Shown: positions 11,165 to 22,644, counted from the first letter of the stretch. The stretch is DNA of 64,000 nucleotides from Thereva unica (GCA_949987705.1 OX465283.1:164253850-164317849), one strand, 5' to 3'. Numbers and translations: made by a program. The notes: generated by a model from the letters alone, not told the origin.

Positions 11165-11675
11165 ACTGAGGTGACATAGCAAGACTAGCTCTTCTTGACT
11201 TCTCTCCAAAGCATTCGACTCTTGTAGTTCACTCGCATCTGCTCTATAAAGTCAGTCAACGGTATCACTTTTCATCTTCTTATGTTTCTCTCTTTTCTCT
11301 TCTCTTCTCTCTAATAGATCTCAGTGTGTTCGGCATCATAATGTTACTTCCTCTTTCCTAAGTGTTCCTGCTGGTGTGCCTCACGGTTCGGTTCTTGGTC
11401 CTTTGCTGTTCTCCCTCTGTATTAATGATCTTCCCTCTGTTCTCCTATATATTTCTCTCACTACCTCTATCACTCCCCACTTCAATCTCAATTTTAATTA
11501 TACTTTCTGTTTCTATCTTTTTCTCTTGAATTCTCTTTATTATTCTAGTTGTAATATTAATTTTAATTTTAGTTATAATTGTCTTTGTAAGTAAACTCAT
11601 TTTGTTTATATCCAATTTAAATTTTGTACCATAAAAGATGTAAATCTTGTGTACTTTGTAAAAAAAAACTGAAAG
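11165..11675 (+). pseudogene. Internally deleted jockey/CR1-type LINE, plus strand
   Basis: Near 11189 the plus strand encodes LLDFS followed, in another frame, by KAFDS (RT motif A). Around 11370 it encodes GVPHGSVLGPLLFSLCINDL (RT motif B region). The frame then jumps directly into AT-rich 3' sequence ending in A9 at 11660-11668, so the YADD and thumb parts are missing. It faces the minus-strand LINE tail at 11676 end to end. Confidence 0.7.
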
Positions 11676-12420
11676 CCTTTTTTTTATGTGGCAGTACTAA
11701 GCTCAGAAGTCACCCTTTGTACTACTAGTCCGTCATGTCATTTGTCACGTCATGGTGCAATGTCTAGCAGTAAGCTTAGTACCGGGGAGGGCGGGGGGGG
11801 GGGGGGGGGGAGTGTTATAAGGATACGGGGGGTATTGAAGAAGGTGGTGATGAACCCTGCGTTTGAACTCTTGGATGTTGTAGGAACTCGGAAATACTGA
11901 CTGCGAGAGATTATTCCATAGTCGAGTTATTCTATTTACAAACGAATTCATATCTTGTTGAGTGCGTGAAAGGGGGAGTTATAGGTGGAGGGAATGAGAC
12001 GAGTGGGTAATCTGGTGTTGCAAGCATAAGAGCGCGTGGAGGCAGGAGACCGTTTATCTCGGAGGAACAGTCACTATGATAGAGCGATAAAATTTTGTCA
12101 GTGCTGCTACATTCCTACGGTGGCTCAAGGGGTCGATGGTGGAGCACGCGATGTCGTCATCAATTAATTTAAGTGCCTTTTCTTGCACCTTATCTAACCA
12201 TGCCAAGGTGGTTATCGAAGCGCCGCCCCAAACGAGGGAGTTATATTCGAGAAGAGGTCGAATGTAGGATTTATAAATAACAGCACGGGCCGATGGCTGG
12301 AGGAGGAACTTGCACCTCTTAAGAAATCGCAAGCACTGGGATGCTTGTTTGGCGATTTGGAATATGTGGCCATTCCAACGCAAGTCTTTGGCTAATGTCA
12401 CGCCTAAGATGTGTAGGGAT
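11676..12420 (-). pseudogene. 3' part of a jockey/CR1-type LINE, minus strand
   Basis: The minus strand from about 12415 encodes ILGVTLAKDLRWNGHIFQ, then FLKRCKFLLQPSARAVIYKS and YIRPLLEYNSLVWGGAS, the RT thumb region. After a frame change it ends with FVNRITRLWNNLSQSVFPSS and FKRRVHHHLLQYPP. The 3' end carries a poly(A) read as T8 at 11678-11685. A run of about 18 G at 11793-11812 (poly-Pro on the minus strand) sits near the C-terminus. The same 3' end recurs in a very short copy at 34788-34853 and in a longer one at 19850-20460. Confidence 0.75.
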
Positions 12421-12489
12421 GCTGTCGAGAAGATGCATACTAAGGAGGATGTATGCTAATGCATGGTGTGCAGCAAACAAGCAATTATG

Positions 12490-13505
12490 TCATTTTATGC
12501 ATTCGGTGATGCAAAATGTGTGATCAATCCTCTCATGAAAGCGGCAAGAGATTTGGTACATTGCAAATGGAAGGGGAGACTATTCCATAATCTTACAGTA
12601 TGTAAAAAGAAGGAACGACTACCTAGCAGGGAATAGTGTCTAGGAATACAAAATTGCACGGAGCGAGGAGTACGAAGGCGAACAAGGTATGAGGGAGCAG
12701 AGGAATTAATGATTTTGTACAATAAATATAGACCATGCACATTGCGATTCGTAGAGATTGCAGGGCAACAGGGATGGACGAAGACCAGAAACATGTGCGG
12801 ACCGATTAAGGTCGAAAATGAACCTTAGACAGTCATTAAGAGCAATTTTCAATCTATTCTTATATGTCGAGTCAGGACACACATAGACAGAGCATCCGTA
12901 TAAGAAATGAGGAAGTATAAGGGATTTCACCAGAGACGAGTATCACGAGAAAGTAGACTTCCATAAAGACGCAGACGCCGGAGACAAGAATAGATATAGG
13001 ACTACAGTAATTGTATAATTGGAGGTCATCCGCATAGCTATGATGATGAGCAAAGGTGATAAAATCGGGTAAATCATTAACATACAGACAGAACAACAGT
13101 GGCACAAGAACAGAGCCTTGTAGGACCCCCGACAATACAGAAATAAAGGAGGAAAGTTGGTCATTATATCTCATACATTGATACCTATTATTAAGGAAGG
13201 AAGCAAAGAAGTGGGTTGCAGAGGACGAGAGACCGAAAAAGAAGGATAATTTGTTGAGGAAAACGCTATGACAAGACAGTATTGAAAGCACGTGAGAGAT
13301 CAAGAAGAATTAATACACCCAGATGATTCCTATCACATGCCATTCGTAGATCAGTCGAGATTTTAAGAAGCGCAGTTTCACAACTATGAAATTTCCTGAA
13401 TCCGAATTGAAACGAGTTCAACAGATTTCCACAATTGAGATACGATTGCAATTGAACAGATACGATTTTCTCGAGTGCTTTAGGATAGAAAAGCAATGGA
13501 AATTG
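12490..13505 (-). pseudogene. jockey/CR1-type LINE reverse transcriptase, 5' truncated, frameshifted
   Basis: Minus-strand frames in order encode FGFRKFHSCETALLKI, then LILLDLSRAFNTV (motif A), GVLQGSVLVPLLFCLYVNDL (motif B), SYADDLQLY (catalytic YADD, about 13040), a thumb with LPHFLYGCSVYVCPDSTYKN, and a C-terminus LWNSLPFHLQCTKSLAAF. The catalytic aspartates are still present, but at least three frameshifts break the reading frame. No APE endonuclease part remains. Confidence 0.75.
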
Positions 13506-13619
13506 GTTTTAATTTTGGTTTTACTTTATTTTTTTTCACGAACTGAAAGCGCTGGGTTACAATCAGAAAAACGTTCACACATTTATGAAGTGTTTAAAGG
13601 AGCAATAAAAAAAATTTAA

Positions 13620-14069
13620 GGAAATAAAAAATTAATAATTTAGATACAATCTTTTATTTTTTTTCCATAAATATGTAAATTTAATTATAATTATAAAATA
13701 ATTCTTCACACGAAAACGTACCTACCATCTACACCAACAGGTAACTACTAATAATATATATATAATCAGGTTTGTATCCTCCTAATAAGCATGAAAATAT
13801 ATAAAAAAAACAAATCTAAATACATCACAAGAAAAGCTACAAGAGGTTTCAATAAAGAAATTGAGATTGATAGTAACCAAAAGCAAATTTCGAACTTGAT
13901 AAGTTGATTACCAAAAAAAATACTATCTAAAACGATGACGATATACATACAGGAGTTTCTTTTAGCTTAATTTTAAAGATTTGACTATCTTCATAAATTA
14001 CGAATCGAAAAACTACAATACAAATTTTTTTAATTAATATCTAAGGCTGAAGACAGAAGCTGTGCATGA
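13620..14069 (-). other. Probable 3' UTR of the desaturase gene
   Basis: This AT-rich stretch follows the desaturase stop codon at 14072-14070 on the minus strand. An AATAAA signal on the minus strand (TTTATT at 13653-13658) is a plausible polyadenylation signal. No other gene is seen. Confidence 0.4.
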
Positions 14070-15125
14070 TTATTTTTTTCCTTCTTCCTTGTTTATGATG
14101 CACGCTTCGTTCTTATCCTCCTCCGCTAGATCCTTGTCATCCCAGCCCCAAATTTGGACTTCGGCATCGTCATGATTGCATTCAGTACTCAGTGCCTGCA
14201 TTAGCTCCTCTCTCTTCATTTCTTTTGCTACAGCGCTGCCGTAGCCAGAGCCATCGCCTGTTCGGATGATGCGTTTCCTGATCATGTCATTGGGAACTGT
14301 TTTTAAGTCATATGCCCATCCTAAGAATAAATCATATTAGTAAACTAGAACTCTAAACATTATCAACCCAAGACTTACCAATCTTTGCAAATAGATTAAT
14401 AAAAGCGGTTGTGGCATTGAAGCTGTATGCAAGCTCAGCTGCTTTGTAGTCCCATGGGAAAACGTGATGATAGTTGTGCCATCCTTCACCGTAAGCCATA
14501 AAGGAAACAGTTTTGCTGTTGGTCGGTGAAATGCTCTTATCATACGGCCTCATTCCCCACATATGCGCCGCACTATTCACCAGCCATGTGCAATGAAGCG
14601 AAATTACATATCGCATCACCGAGCAAATGAAGAAGCAAGCCTTCATTGAACATCCAAAGTAGAAATACGGGATTAAAGCCGGGATGACGAAGCTACAAAA
14701 TGGCATGATGTGGAAATAATATCTGAAAAATGCAAATTAATATTGTTAAATTCCGTTTTTATCTTTTATATCTTTTATAATTGATTACTTTTTCTGGAAC
14801 ACGCATACAGGATCGGCGTCCAAATCACTCATGTCAATTTGTTTGCCTTTCGCCTTGACGTCGGGATGTTTTTTGCACAGCAACCATCCCATGTGTGAGA
14901 AAAAGAAGCCTCGCCTTGAATTGTGAGGATCTGCATGAGTATCGGTGAATTTGTGATGGACTCGATGATCTCGCACCCATTCGTGAATGCAGTTTTGGAA
15001 TGCCAGGGTTTGGAAGAGCATCAATATTATCCTAAGCGGCAGTTTAGCCTTATATGATTTATGAGCCCAGAGACGGTGAGCGCCTGCAGTTGTTCCAAAG
15101 GCACTTAAAGCACCCACTACATGAC
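14070..15125 (-). CDS. Acyl-CoA delta-9/11-type desaturase, coding exons 2-4
   Basis: Exons are 15125-14789, 14722-14379 and 14320-14070 (stop TAA), with GT-AG introns of 66 and 58 bp. Joined to exon 1 at 33143-32837 they give a 412-residue protein. The enzyme family puts a double bond into saturated acyl-CoA in the ER membrane, using cytochrome b5 electrons and a di-iron centre. All three histidine boxes are present: HRLWAH at 119-124, HRVHH at 156-160 and HNYHH at 297-301, plus NSAAH with His268. Hydrophobic segments flank them (IILMLFQTLAF, then FCSFVIPALIPYFYFG). The C-terminal tail from about 360 is acidic and diverged. Length and motif spacing match insect desat1-type proteins, so it appears functional. 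It may serve general membrane lipid or pheromone/cuticular hydrocarbon synthesis; regiospecificity cannot be read from the sequence. Confidence 0.95.
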
Positions 15126-15369
15126 CTGGAAGTAGAAAGTAATAATTTAATAAGAGCTGACATAAATATATGAATAACAAATTAATAACTATGTTTCAGC
15201 GGTTTTTGGGTTGTGCTATTCCATAGTTTAGTTTGATAGTAAGGATTTTGGAAGTAAAGCAGTTTTTAAGCGAGTATGAGGACAACCTGTAGGGTGAACA
15301 CTGGGGTCAAGTTAGGTTTATTGTGTGCTTAGAAGTATCCGACTACTGGAAAAGACCGAAAGCCCTCCG

Positions 15370-16965
15370 GACGAAGGCAAAAGGTCTTGAATTGAAGACG
15401 ACCGGCCTTGAAAGGGGCTCATAAGTTTTCTGATAAACGTTCTTCTTCTAAGCGAGATCAGAGCAAGATATTCACAACAAAATTCGGCCTTTCGTCTCCT
15501 GAGACAGTCCTAGGTTGCGTGGAGGTGATACCACAGCCGTACATGGTCAGTTTGATATCCTACCAACATCGTAAGGTCCGCCCTTAAGGCAAAAGGCCTT
15601 ATTAAATCTTTAGCCTGTCTAATACCTACAAGGTCTACAGACCGATGCCTTCTAAAAACTATGGGCAAGCTTTTCGAAGGGTGATATATAACAGATTACT
15701 CCCAAGCGCCGAAAATGAAGGTGGCTTGTCAGAAAGGCAGTTTGGCTTCAAGAAGGCTAGATCGAAAACGACTTAACAATGGTCGCAATGGATGTGAATA
15801 AGAGCTGCGCATTGCCAACCCATGACGTGAAAAATGCTTTCTAAACTGCGAGGTAGAGCAAGATCGTTAAGGAGTTGATTAAACCGAATACACCGAAGTA
15901 GCTTGTCTGCATTGTGATAAAAGTCCTTTTGAGTAGGATCCTACACTGCGGCTCAGATGAGAGAGTGAGGGAGTACAGAACAACCTGCGGAGTCCCTCAA
16001 GGCTCGGTCCTTAGCCCCTCCTGTGGATCTTCATGTATGATGAAGTACTGGCGCTATGTCTTCCACGAGAAGAAGTCGCTATTGCGCGGTAGTCAGAAAG
16101 CTACTCGACGCAATTGAGATATTCGCAAACGAAGCGATATGGGAGATAAAGGCGTGGCTCGAGAACGTTGGTCTTGCGTTAGTTGAGCACAAAACGGAAG
16201 TAATGCTAATAGAAAGGTGAAGACCATAGCGGTGAAAGTAGGTGACCAGGTGATCCGCTCCCAGCCCCAGTTAGGTGTTTTGGGAGTGATAATTGACCGC
16301 TCCACTTCGGGATGCACTTGACGAGCTTCCACCATCAGAGCGTGCTGAAGGTCATCCTTTAGAAGCTTAAGCATTACGATGCCCAACGAAACAGAGAAGG
16401 GCAAAAATGCAAGGAGCGATTAGCAGCTAGATCACTAGAGGTCTATGCTGCTTTGGCTCCGATGAGCAGCTTTGAAGGATCCCCTTTTTAAGGAGCATGC
16501 TGCTGACGCCAGACTGTAGTAATGCTTATTTATGGCTCGTACCGGTCTGGATTTGAACGTCATGAAAAAAGGGTTGATGGGTTGTTAACCAGAACGAATT
16601 TGACATTATGGTTTGGGGACAGTGTTTGTTGTGTTTATACATGCGGTCGTACATTCCCTTTGTTTCGTAGTGCACACAGACGAGTTTACGCTTGCGGAAT
16701 CCGGCCCCAGGGCCCTGGACCAATGACCAATGAGTTGCGAGATGTAACAGGAAATAATGGCTTGGAGTTGACCAAACCAGGCGTGGATCTCCAGTAACTA
16801 GTTCTGGATGGATAGCACCCCAAAAGCCGATTTCGGATCGTTAAATGTCTGGTAGTCAGCATTAGCGATCTTCCTAACGGTGGCCACTGGTAACTATCCT
16901 ACGAGAGAGGATAGGTTAATATGATGGGGCTAGTCCCTTCTAAGTAAGGTTAGAGTTATAGATGT
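15370..16965 (+). pseudogene. Decayed R1-type LINE with 3' end
   Basis: Plus-strand pieces in shifting frames resemble the R1-clade reverse transcriptase: FGFKKARS-like at 15748, LDVKNAF-like at 15815-15845, TCGVPQGSVLSP at 15980-16015, IWEIKAWLENVGLALVEH-like near 16140, and GDQVIRSQPQLGVLGVIIDR near 16235. Many stops are present. The 3' end at 16855-16965 (GGTGGCCACTGGTAACTATC) is shared with the element ending near 35545. Confidence 0.65.
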
Positions 16966-17827
16966 AAAAATGCAAGCTTTTTTGCATTTGAAGAAAATAT
17001 AAAAAAACTAAAAAACACCGCACTACGTTATAACACGTCTTTATTATTACTCAGTTCGAATCGAAGAGAGGAAGTTCTTCGATTTTACAAACGTTATAAT
17101 GAAAAGAAACAATGTTCAGGACTAGGAAGCCACTGAACTTGTTTTACAAATGTACATTGCGATATAAAATTTTTGATAAGACGGAACAATAGAGTCGGCA
17201 GCAAGTAAGCACTTGGTCATTGCAAGTACTAAATTTCCGCGTAAAGATATCCATAAAGCCTCCTGGTATTTTCTGATGGAGCCACTCGTAACCAAATAGA
17301 CCATATGTTGATAAACCGCCGCCACCTTTCGAATCTGATGGCAGTACGAACGTACCGAGGTGCCAACTTCGACTCGGATCACTATCTTGTTGGTATGGTG
17401 CTCCGAGAGCGCATTACAACGCTGAAAAGCTTTGTATCCGCTGATCCGGCTCGAATCAACTCAGCTGCACTACGCAATGAATCAGAAACAGCTACGATCA
17501 TGCGTTAGAACTCGCGCTCAGAAGAGTAAGTCTTGGGGATGAGAACACGGGAGCACGCGAACTGTCCTTGGAATTTGATCACCGATTCTAAAGGCATCTT
17601 CGACACTATTGGAAGAGGCCTTCATGGATAATTGCTAAATGGCGAACTAACTGAGAATTTGGAGGCTTCACAAATATCTAATGATAATCCTTTGCTGCCG
17701 CTTGGAAAAAGTTAGCAGAGCCATAACTCGGCTCAAACACAAAAAGGCCTCGGGTGCAGACGGCATCCCAGCGGAGCTGGTTAAATGGAGGGCCTGCACT
17801 ACACCAAGCGATTCATCAATTAACTGC

Positions 17828-18454
17828 AAGTATTTTTTTTTTTTATGTGAAAGACTAGAGTCACAGGAAACGCCCTTTATACTGTGTCGACAATCTATTT
17901 TCTTCATATAGAATGCAATGTCGAACAGCAGCTCTAGTCGGGGAAGAAAGGAACTGTCACAACCTACCCGCGATATTTTTAGTCCACCTACTTCCAACCA
18001 TAAAGGCCCCCATACACGGTCAAATTGGATGTACATCAAAGGGCTGATGTACAACCAAAACTATCGATTGTGGGCCGGTCGGCCGATCAAAACTCATTGC
18101 GCTTATGGGTTTGATGAAATTCTGGATGTACATCCAATTTGACCGTGTATGGCGGCCTTTACTGTCGCGACTTTGACATCGGGGCATCGAGAAACAACTC
18201 GCTGGAGTGTTATGCCTCCTGAAACGAGTTGAATCTCATCAACCAACCGATGACATGCGCTTTTTGGTGGGGCGGGGAAGGGGTAAGGAAGGCTATGACA
18301 GGAGGGATCAGGAATGTAAAGAGGGAGGAAGAAAGAAGGAAAGTTATGTGGGTGGGAAATTGGGAAAGGCTAGGACCGTGGCACCGCCGGGAATCGAACC
18401 CGGGACCTCTGGGATAGTAGCCAGGCGCCTTACTCCCTAGGCTACCGAGGCCCC
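17828..18454 (-). mobile_element. tRNA-derived SINE, copy B
   Basis: The head on the minus strand begins GGGGCCTCGGTAGCCTAGG at 18454, with a box-A-like TAGCCTAGGGAG and a box-B-like GGTTCGATTCC (written in reverse at 18393-18403). The body passes through CTATGACAGGAGG and an ACTCGTTTCAGGAGGCA segment, and ends in CATAAAAAAAAAAA at 17829-17842. It is about 460 bp once the MITE at 18001-18161 is set aside, and it is colinear with copy C. Confidence 0.8.
18001..18161. mobile_element. 160-bp palindromic MITE inserted in SINE copy B
   Basis: The long inverted arms are AAGGCCCCCATACACGGTC and GACCGTGTATGGCGGCCTT, followed inward by AAATTGGATGTACATC and its complement, flanked by TA on both sides. 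The other SINE copy (31265-31280) lacks this segment and so shows the empty site. It shares its ends with the element at 7311-7899. Confidence 0.85.
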
Positions 18455-18904
18455 AAAGTATGGGAGCAGGAAGCGATGCCTCTTCATAGACGTTAGAGCC
18501 GTCTATGATAGCATAGCTGAAGTATAACTCTGAAAAGCCAAGAGAAAATTCGGCATCTCCAACAAGCTGACAAGACTGACCATGACCAATGTGACAATCC
18601 AAATAAAGGTATCCGGAACGCTGTCTAGGCGGTCTGGCCTACCTCCTTTTCAACCTGACGTTTTAGAAAGTTACCCGAAATTCGAGCATGACATCAAGGG
18701 GCACAATCCTCCACAAGTCCACCCAATTACTGGACCTCCGCTTGAAGGATGGCGTAGACAAGGACACCCAGAACTTAAGGGTGCTAAACTGGATGACATC
18801 GGCTCAGAATCGGGACTGATGGAAAGAACAGTTGCGAGAGGCCAGGAGCGGATCCCGATTGTAGAGCCGTCAAAAAAGAAGAATGAAAGATAATCCTTCA
18901 ACAA

Positions 18905-19845
18905 CGTTACATTTTGTATAGTTAAACCGCCAAGGTATATGCTGAAAAGGTTTTATTAAAGTAAATATACAAACTGGAAGTAATAAAAACTATTGGACAG
19001 GTCGGGTTTGACCTCGAGCGGTAAAAACAGGAAAGATTAACAATTGACCACATGTGACTAAAATAGACAAACTGGTAAAGATACAATTAAAGAATTAAGA
19101 ATTTTTACCTTTCTGTTCTAAAAATTTAAAAAAAAACTCGAAACCTTAAAGAAATTTATTTTTATCATACAGAATTTAGGGTTTTAGATATTAATTAATG
19201 TTATACGAACAACCATAAGCGAGGATGCTATGGGATACGATTATACTATTGAAATATCACATCTTCCATTTAATTGCAAGAACATACGCAATCGAGGACG
19301 CAACCAAAAAATTGTCTAATAAAACCAAAACTAGATTTACCAGAACCCGTCATATCCTTTTGCTTGAAAGTCGCACGCACAATGCCAACAATTAATTAAA
19401 CAAAATTAACGATTTCATTTATTATTTTGCTTCAGCCGCATGTATGCGATTTGGAACTTTGATACATTCAATAGTTCAAGCCCTCAAGGCCATTATCAAG
19501 GCTGGAATAAAGCCATTATTTAATCACGTGAATTTAGAAGTAGTTTGACCTTAGGTAATGTTTTTCGGAAAGCCTAAATCAATTTTAAAGCCTGCTCGGA
19601 ATATTTTATAACGCGAACTTGAAAGCCGCCATTGATTGATATATTTATTGGACGCAGTCAATAGGTATTGTGGTAAGTTGGTTTTAACTTCGGCAATTGA
19701 GTTGGGGTTCCTGGAATTAGAATTTTAGTATTAGCCAGACATTATTAGTATTCCGATTTTTTCATAAACAGGTTTGCACTACCTTTGATGTCTCAGTTCT
19801 TTACCTACCAAATAATATCGGCATTGGCGACTAAAATCTCTAGTA
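18905..19845. other. AT-rich intron sequence, no gene seen
   Basis: No domain, repeat family or structured element was recognised. Confidence 0.35.
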
Positions 19846-19849
19846 TCCG

Positions 19850-20460
19850 GTCTTTGTGATATATAGATATCGTAGTAAGCTTAGTTTTGAAGGATAGAAG
19901 AGAATAGGATAGATTAGAATCTGAAGATTCTGAAGTAGGTGGCAATGAATCTTACGTTTGAACTCTAAGGTGTTGCACGAATTCGAAAATTCTGACTACT
20001 ACGGAAGATTGTTCCGTAGTAGAGTTGTTGGGCAATAGCAGCTCTTGAGATTCACAAGAGTGACAAAAGCCAACTATTCACGGTATACAGAAACATAAGG
20101 TAATGTAAAAGAGACGACAGCTTTGAATATGTCAGCTTCGTGGGCGCCCAGAGACGTCAGCCTTAATGCAGAAACAACAACAACAGTTTCGATTTTATAT
20201 GGAAAGCGGGCCCCACGCGACGTCAGCACTAAAATATCGTTTACGATATACAGTCTTTTACATTACCTTGTTTCTGTATACCGTGCCAACTATTGCCCAG
20301 CTCTGTTCTAGATCGTAATGTGCTCTATATGAGTCAAGCGAATTGGTCTTGTATTTCAGGGAAGGTAGGTAGTGCCATGTACCAAGAAAGGATGTGTTAT
20401 CTGCAGTGGAGCAGTTGGTATGGTAACGGCAATCGAGTTTTTTAGGGTTGCTACAATCCT
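19850..20460 (-). pseudogene. 3' fragment of the LINE family at 11676-12420, split by a MITE
   Basis: 19920-20035 matches the 11840-11945 region with substitutions (GTTTGAACTCTAAGGTGTTG versus GTTTGAACTCTTGGATGTTG), and 20445-20470 matches the 12105-12130 region (GCTACAATCCTATGGTGGCTC). The Mutator-like MITE at 20079-20285 lies between them. No reading frame survives. Confidence 0.6.
20079..20285. mobile_element. Mutator-like MITE with 9-bp TSD
   Basis: The terminal inverted repeats CACGGTATACAGAAACA (left) and TGTTTCTGTATACCGTG (right) extend inward through a GGTAATGTAAAAGA arm. The 9-bp direct repeat CCAACTATT flanks both sides (20070-20078 and 20286-20294). A 9-10 bp duplication is typical of Mutator-like elements. 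The 207-bp element has no coding capacity. Its interior has a repeated GACGTCAGC motif. Confidence 0.85.
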
Positions 20461-20720
20461 ATGGTGGCTCAATGAACAAAAGGTGCCATTAACACAAGAA
20501 TTGAAGCCAGAGGATCGGGCCGTACATTCGCAAAATCATGATTTCTCAAACATAATTCTTCTGAGTGATAAGGCTCATTTCCATCGGTCTGGATACATAA
20601 ACAAGAAAAACTGTCGCATCCGTGGCTCCGAAAACCGAAGAGAAATAGTCAAACAAACAATCTTCAACCACAGCGAGTGACAATTTGGTGTTGTTTTAGA
20701 GCTGGGGTGTAATCCGGTAA
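20440..20720 (+). pseudogene. mariner-like transposase fragment (N-terminal catalytic part)
   Basis: Within the plus-strand frame 20372-20680 is WWLNEQKVPLTQELKPEDRA followed by FSNIILLSDKAHFHRSGYIN and KKNCRIRGSEN. In mariner-type transposases the second segment is normally FSDEAHF, so the first catalytic Asp is kept but the next residues have changed. Stop codons follow. Confidence 0.7.
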
Positions 20721-21087
20721 CACTTTTTTGAAAATGCTGCTGATTCGACCCAGTGGCAAAGCCCGCGGGGCCTGGGGTGTCATGTCATGGCCCCAGGTGG
20801 CGCAGATATCGCCCGAGCTGGTCTTCAGCATCAGGTAATGCGGCCATGAAACAGGGATATGACTAAAACTATTCCAAACACAACATGTCTATCATTGAAG
20901 GTTGAAGAGTACATTGAACAAATTGCCTTGTCTGCAGCGTCAAAAGTCTCACTGATGGCTCGTTAGGGCCTGTAATTGTACTAAGAGTTGGTCAGCTTCA
21001 CGGATTTTCGATGAGATTGACGAAATTGCGACCTTACAACGTATAACACATCAACTGGGTCACACTTGGTCGGAAACAATATTGGAA

Positions 21088-21553
21088 GATGCCCTGAAAA
21101 TATATATTTAAACATGCGATTACTAGTGATGTCCTGAATTCGTTAAGCACAATAACACAGACAAGATAGAGTTCGCACCATAAAAAAGGTAACAGAGTGA
21201 AGTTGATCCCTTGAGACTATGACGACTCATGAAACAGTGATTTTGAGATTCCTTCTCTTATGGTGAAGTCGCGATGCAATCATTTTCGTTTCTCTGTTTC
21301 TTGGTCCTCTGGCAATTGGCGATGCCCTGAAAATATATATTTAAACATGCGATTACTAGTGATGTCCTGAATTCGTTAAGCACAATAACACAGACAAGAT
21401 AGAGTTCGCACCATAAAAAAGGTAACAGAGTGAAGTTGATCCCTTGAGACTATGACGACTCATGAAACAGTGATTTTGAGATTCCTTCTCTTATGGTGAA
21501 GTCGCGATGCAATCATTTTCGTTTCTCTGTTTCTTGGTCCTCTGGCAATTGGC
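21088..21553. repeat. Identical 233-bp tandem duplication
   Basis: 21088-21320 and 21321-21553 read the same base for base as far as I could compare them by eye. The unit starts GATGCCCTGAAAATATAT and ends TCTGGCAATTGGC. It has no reading frame of note. The identity implies a very recent event or an assembly duplication. Confidence 0.9.
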
Positions 21554-21665
21554 GTTGCAAGAAAATAGTGAGTTAATTGCAAACACAGTGAAAAAAATAT
21601 CAAATTTTTAAATGTAATCCATGAGACAGGCCCCTTAAGCCTAGAATGCTGTTCAATCGAAATTT

Positions 21666-22061
21666 TTGTTGGCCTTTTGGCTATACATATATCTCTGCAC
21701 TCGAAAAATAATTGGAGAATTGAAGTTTACGTTAAGAAACTATTATTTTGAGAAGATTTCACGATATTGGGTGCATGAAATCAGTAAGAAGAGGGAACAA
21801 TTAGGGGAATACCAACGCTTATGCATCGAAGTGAAGTCGGTAGACCGCGTTCTGTTTGACAGAGACGATGCCAAATTGTTTAATACAACTACAACCGCCT
21901 CGGTCAGAGATACCCGCCGCGACAGACCGCTTTCTGTGTGCCCAAGCCTTAACACAGCGTCTACACATTCCATATTTTTCGCCATCACCAACGCCATATA
22001 TTATGGCTTGAACTGTCAAATGTTATGCCGGCGGGCAATTCATGGCAGAGTTTTCATTTGA
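21666..22061 (+). pseudogene. Possible PIF/Harbinger transposase N-terminal fragment
   Basis: The open frame contains RYWVHEISKKREQLGEYQRL, which resembles the segment near the start of Harbinger-type transposases. No catalytic motifs follow and similarity ends after about 40 residues. The identification is weak. Confidence 0.3.
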
Positions 22062-22379
22062 AAAATGGCATATCTTCGCAAATGTTACCGAATCAAGCAT
22101 TTTTACAGAATTATTAAAACGCGTACTACTAAAAGTATCCAATCAAACTAAATTTTAATCTATCCGCCATAATTGTTAAATTATTGGAAAAAATCATGAC
22201 AGATTTGATGGTCTGCCATAATGGCTCTCCATGGAGTTTGTCTTAAGATCTGCCATTAAAAATGGCCAAGTTTCAGGGTCTACACTGTCCATGACATATG
22301 GAAATGGGTTTTTTTAACATGATCTATCGTTCGACAGTTCTTTCTTGCCTGAAATTGATGCTAGGGATCTAGACGACAT

Positions 22380-22560
22380 TTATTTTCAGTAGGACGGCGC
22401 CACCTGTTGTTCCACAACTCTTGAAACAATGGCTCTATTTCCAAGCCGTGGTTCATTTATAGATATTTCAATTGGTCGCGAAGATTTTGCTATCTAACAC
22501 CGGGACTTTTTTCTTTGGGACTACGTTAAAGAATGTAATTATTGTGAGAAACTTCGATAT
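22380..22560 (+). pseudogene. mariner-like transposase fragment (C-terminal catalytic part)
   Basis: The plus strand reads DGATCCSTTLETMALFPSRG, then after stops LFLWDYV-like, matching the second-Asp segment (QQDGATCHT) and the FFLWGYVK segment of mariner transposases. It is probably the other end of the element whose first part is at 20440-20720, separated by the duplication and other inserted sequence. Confidence 0.65.
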
Positions 22561-22644
22561 TAAATAGCTATTTAAACATTGATTCGAAATTTTGGCGTAA
22601 TCTTGAGTTAAATCAATTTAATTTTGCTGCTTTGGTTATTGTTA

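Larger units (their letters stand above)
17270..18900 (+). pseudogene. RTE-type LINE interrupted by SINE copy B
   Basis: Before the SINE, the plus strand encodes NQIDHMLINRRHLSNLMAV and RTYRGANFDSDHYLVGMVL (17293-17400, end of the endonuclease domain). Then ITRLKHKKASGADGIPAELV follows at 17720-17785 (RT start). After the SINE, 18480-18640 encodes FIDVRAVYDSIAEV-like and FGISNKLTRLTMTNVTIQIK, the next RT segment of the RTE clade. The SINE at 17828-18454 therefore sits inside the LINE. 18650-18890 may be its 3' part. Confidence 0.6.

Noticed and set aside
15914..16117. Separate gene with a TCGVPQGSVL motif
   Set aside because: It is the reverse-transcriptase core of the decayed R1-type LINE at 15370-16965.
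18379..18454. tRNA gene on the minus strand (box-A- and box-B-like sequence)
   Set aside because: The acceptor stem does not pair well, and the same head recurs in four repeat copies with a common body and A-rich tail, so it is a SINE head and not a working tRNA gene.
21743..22019. Minus-strand frames 21997-21743 and 22019-21819 as genes
   Set aside because: They are the opposite strand of the possible Harbinger fragment and show no domain of their own.
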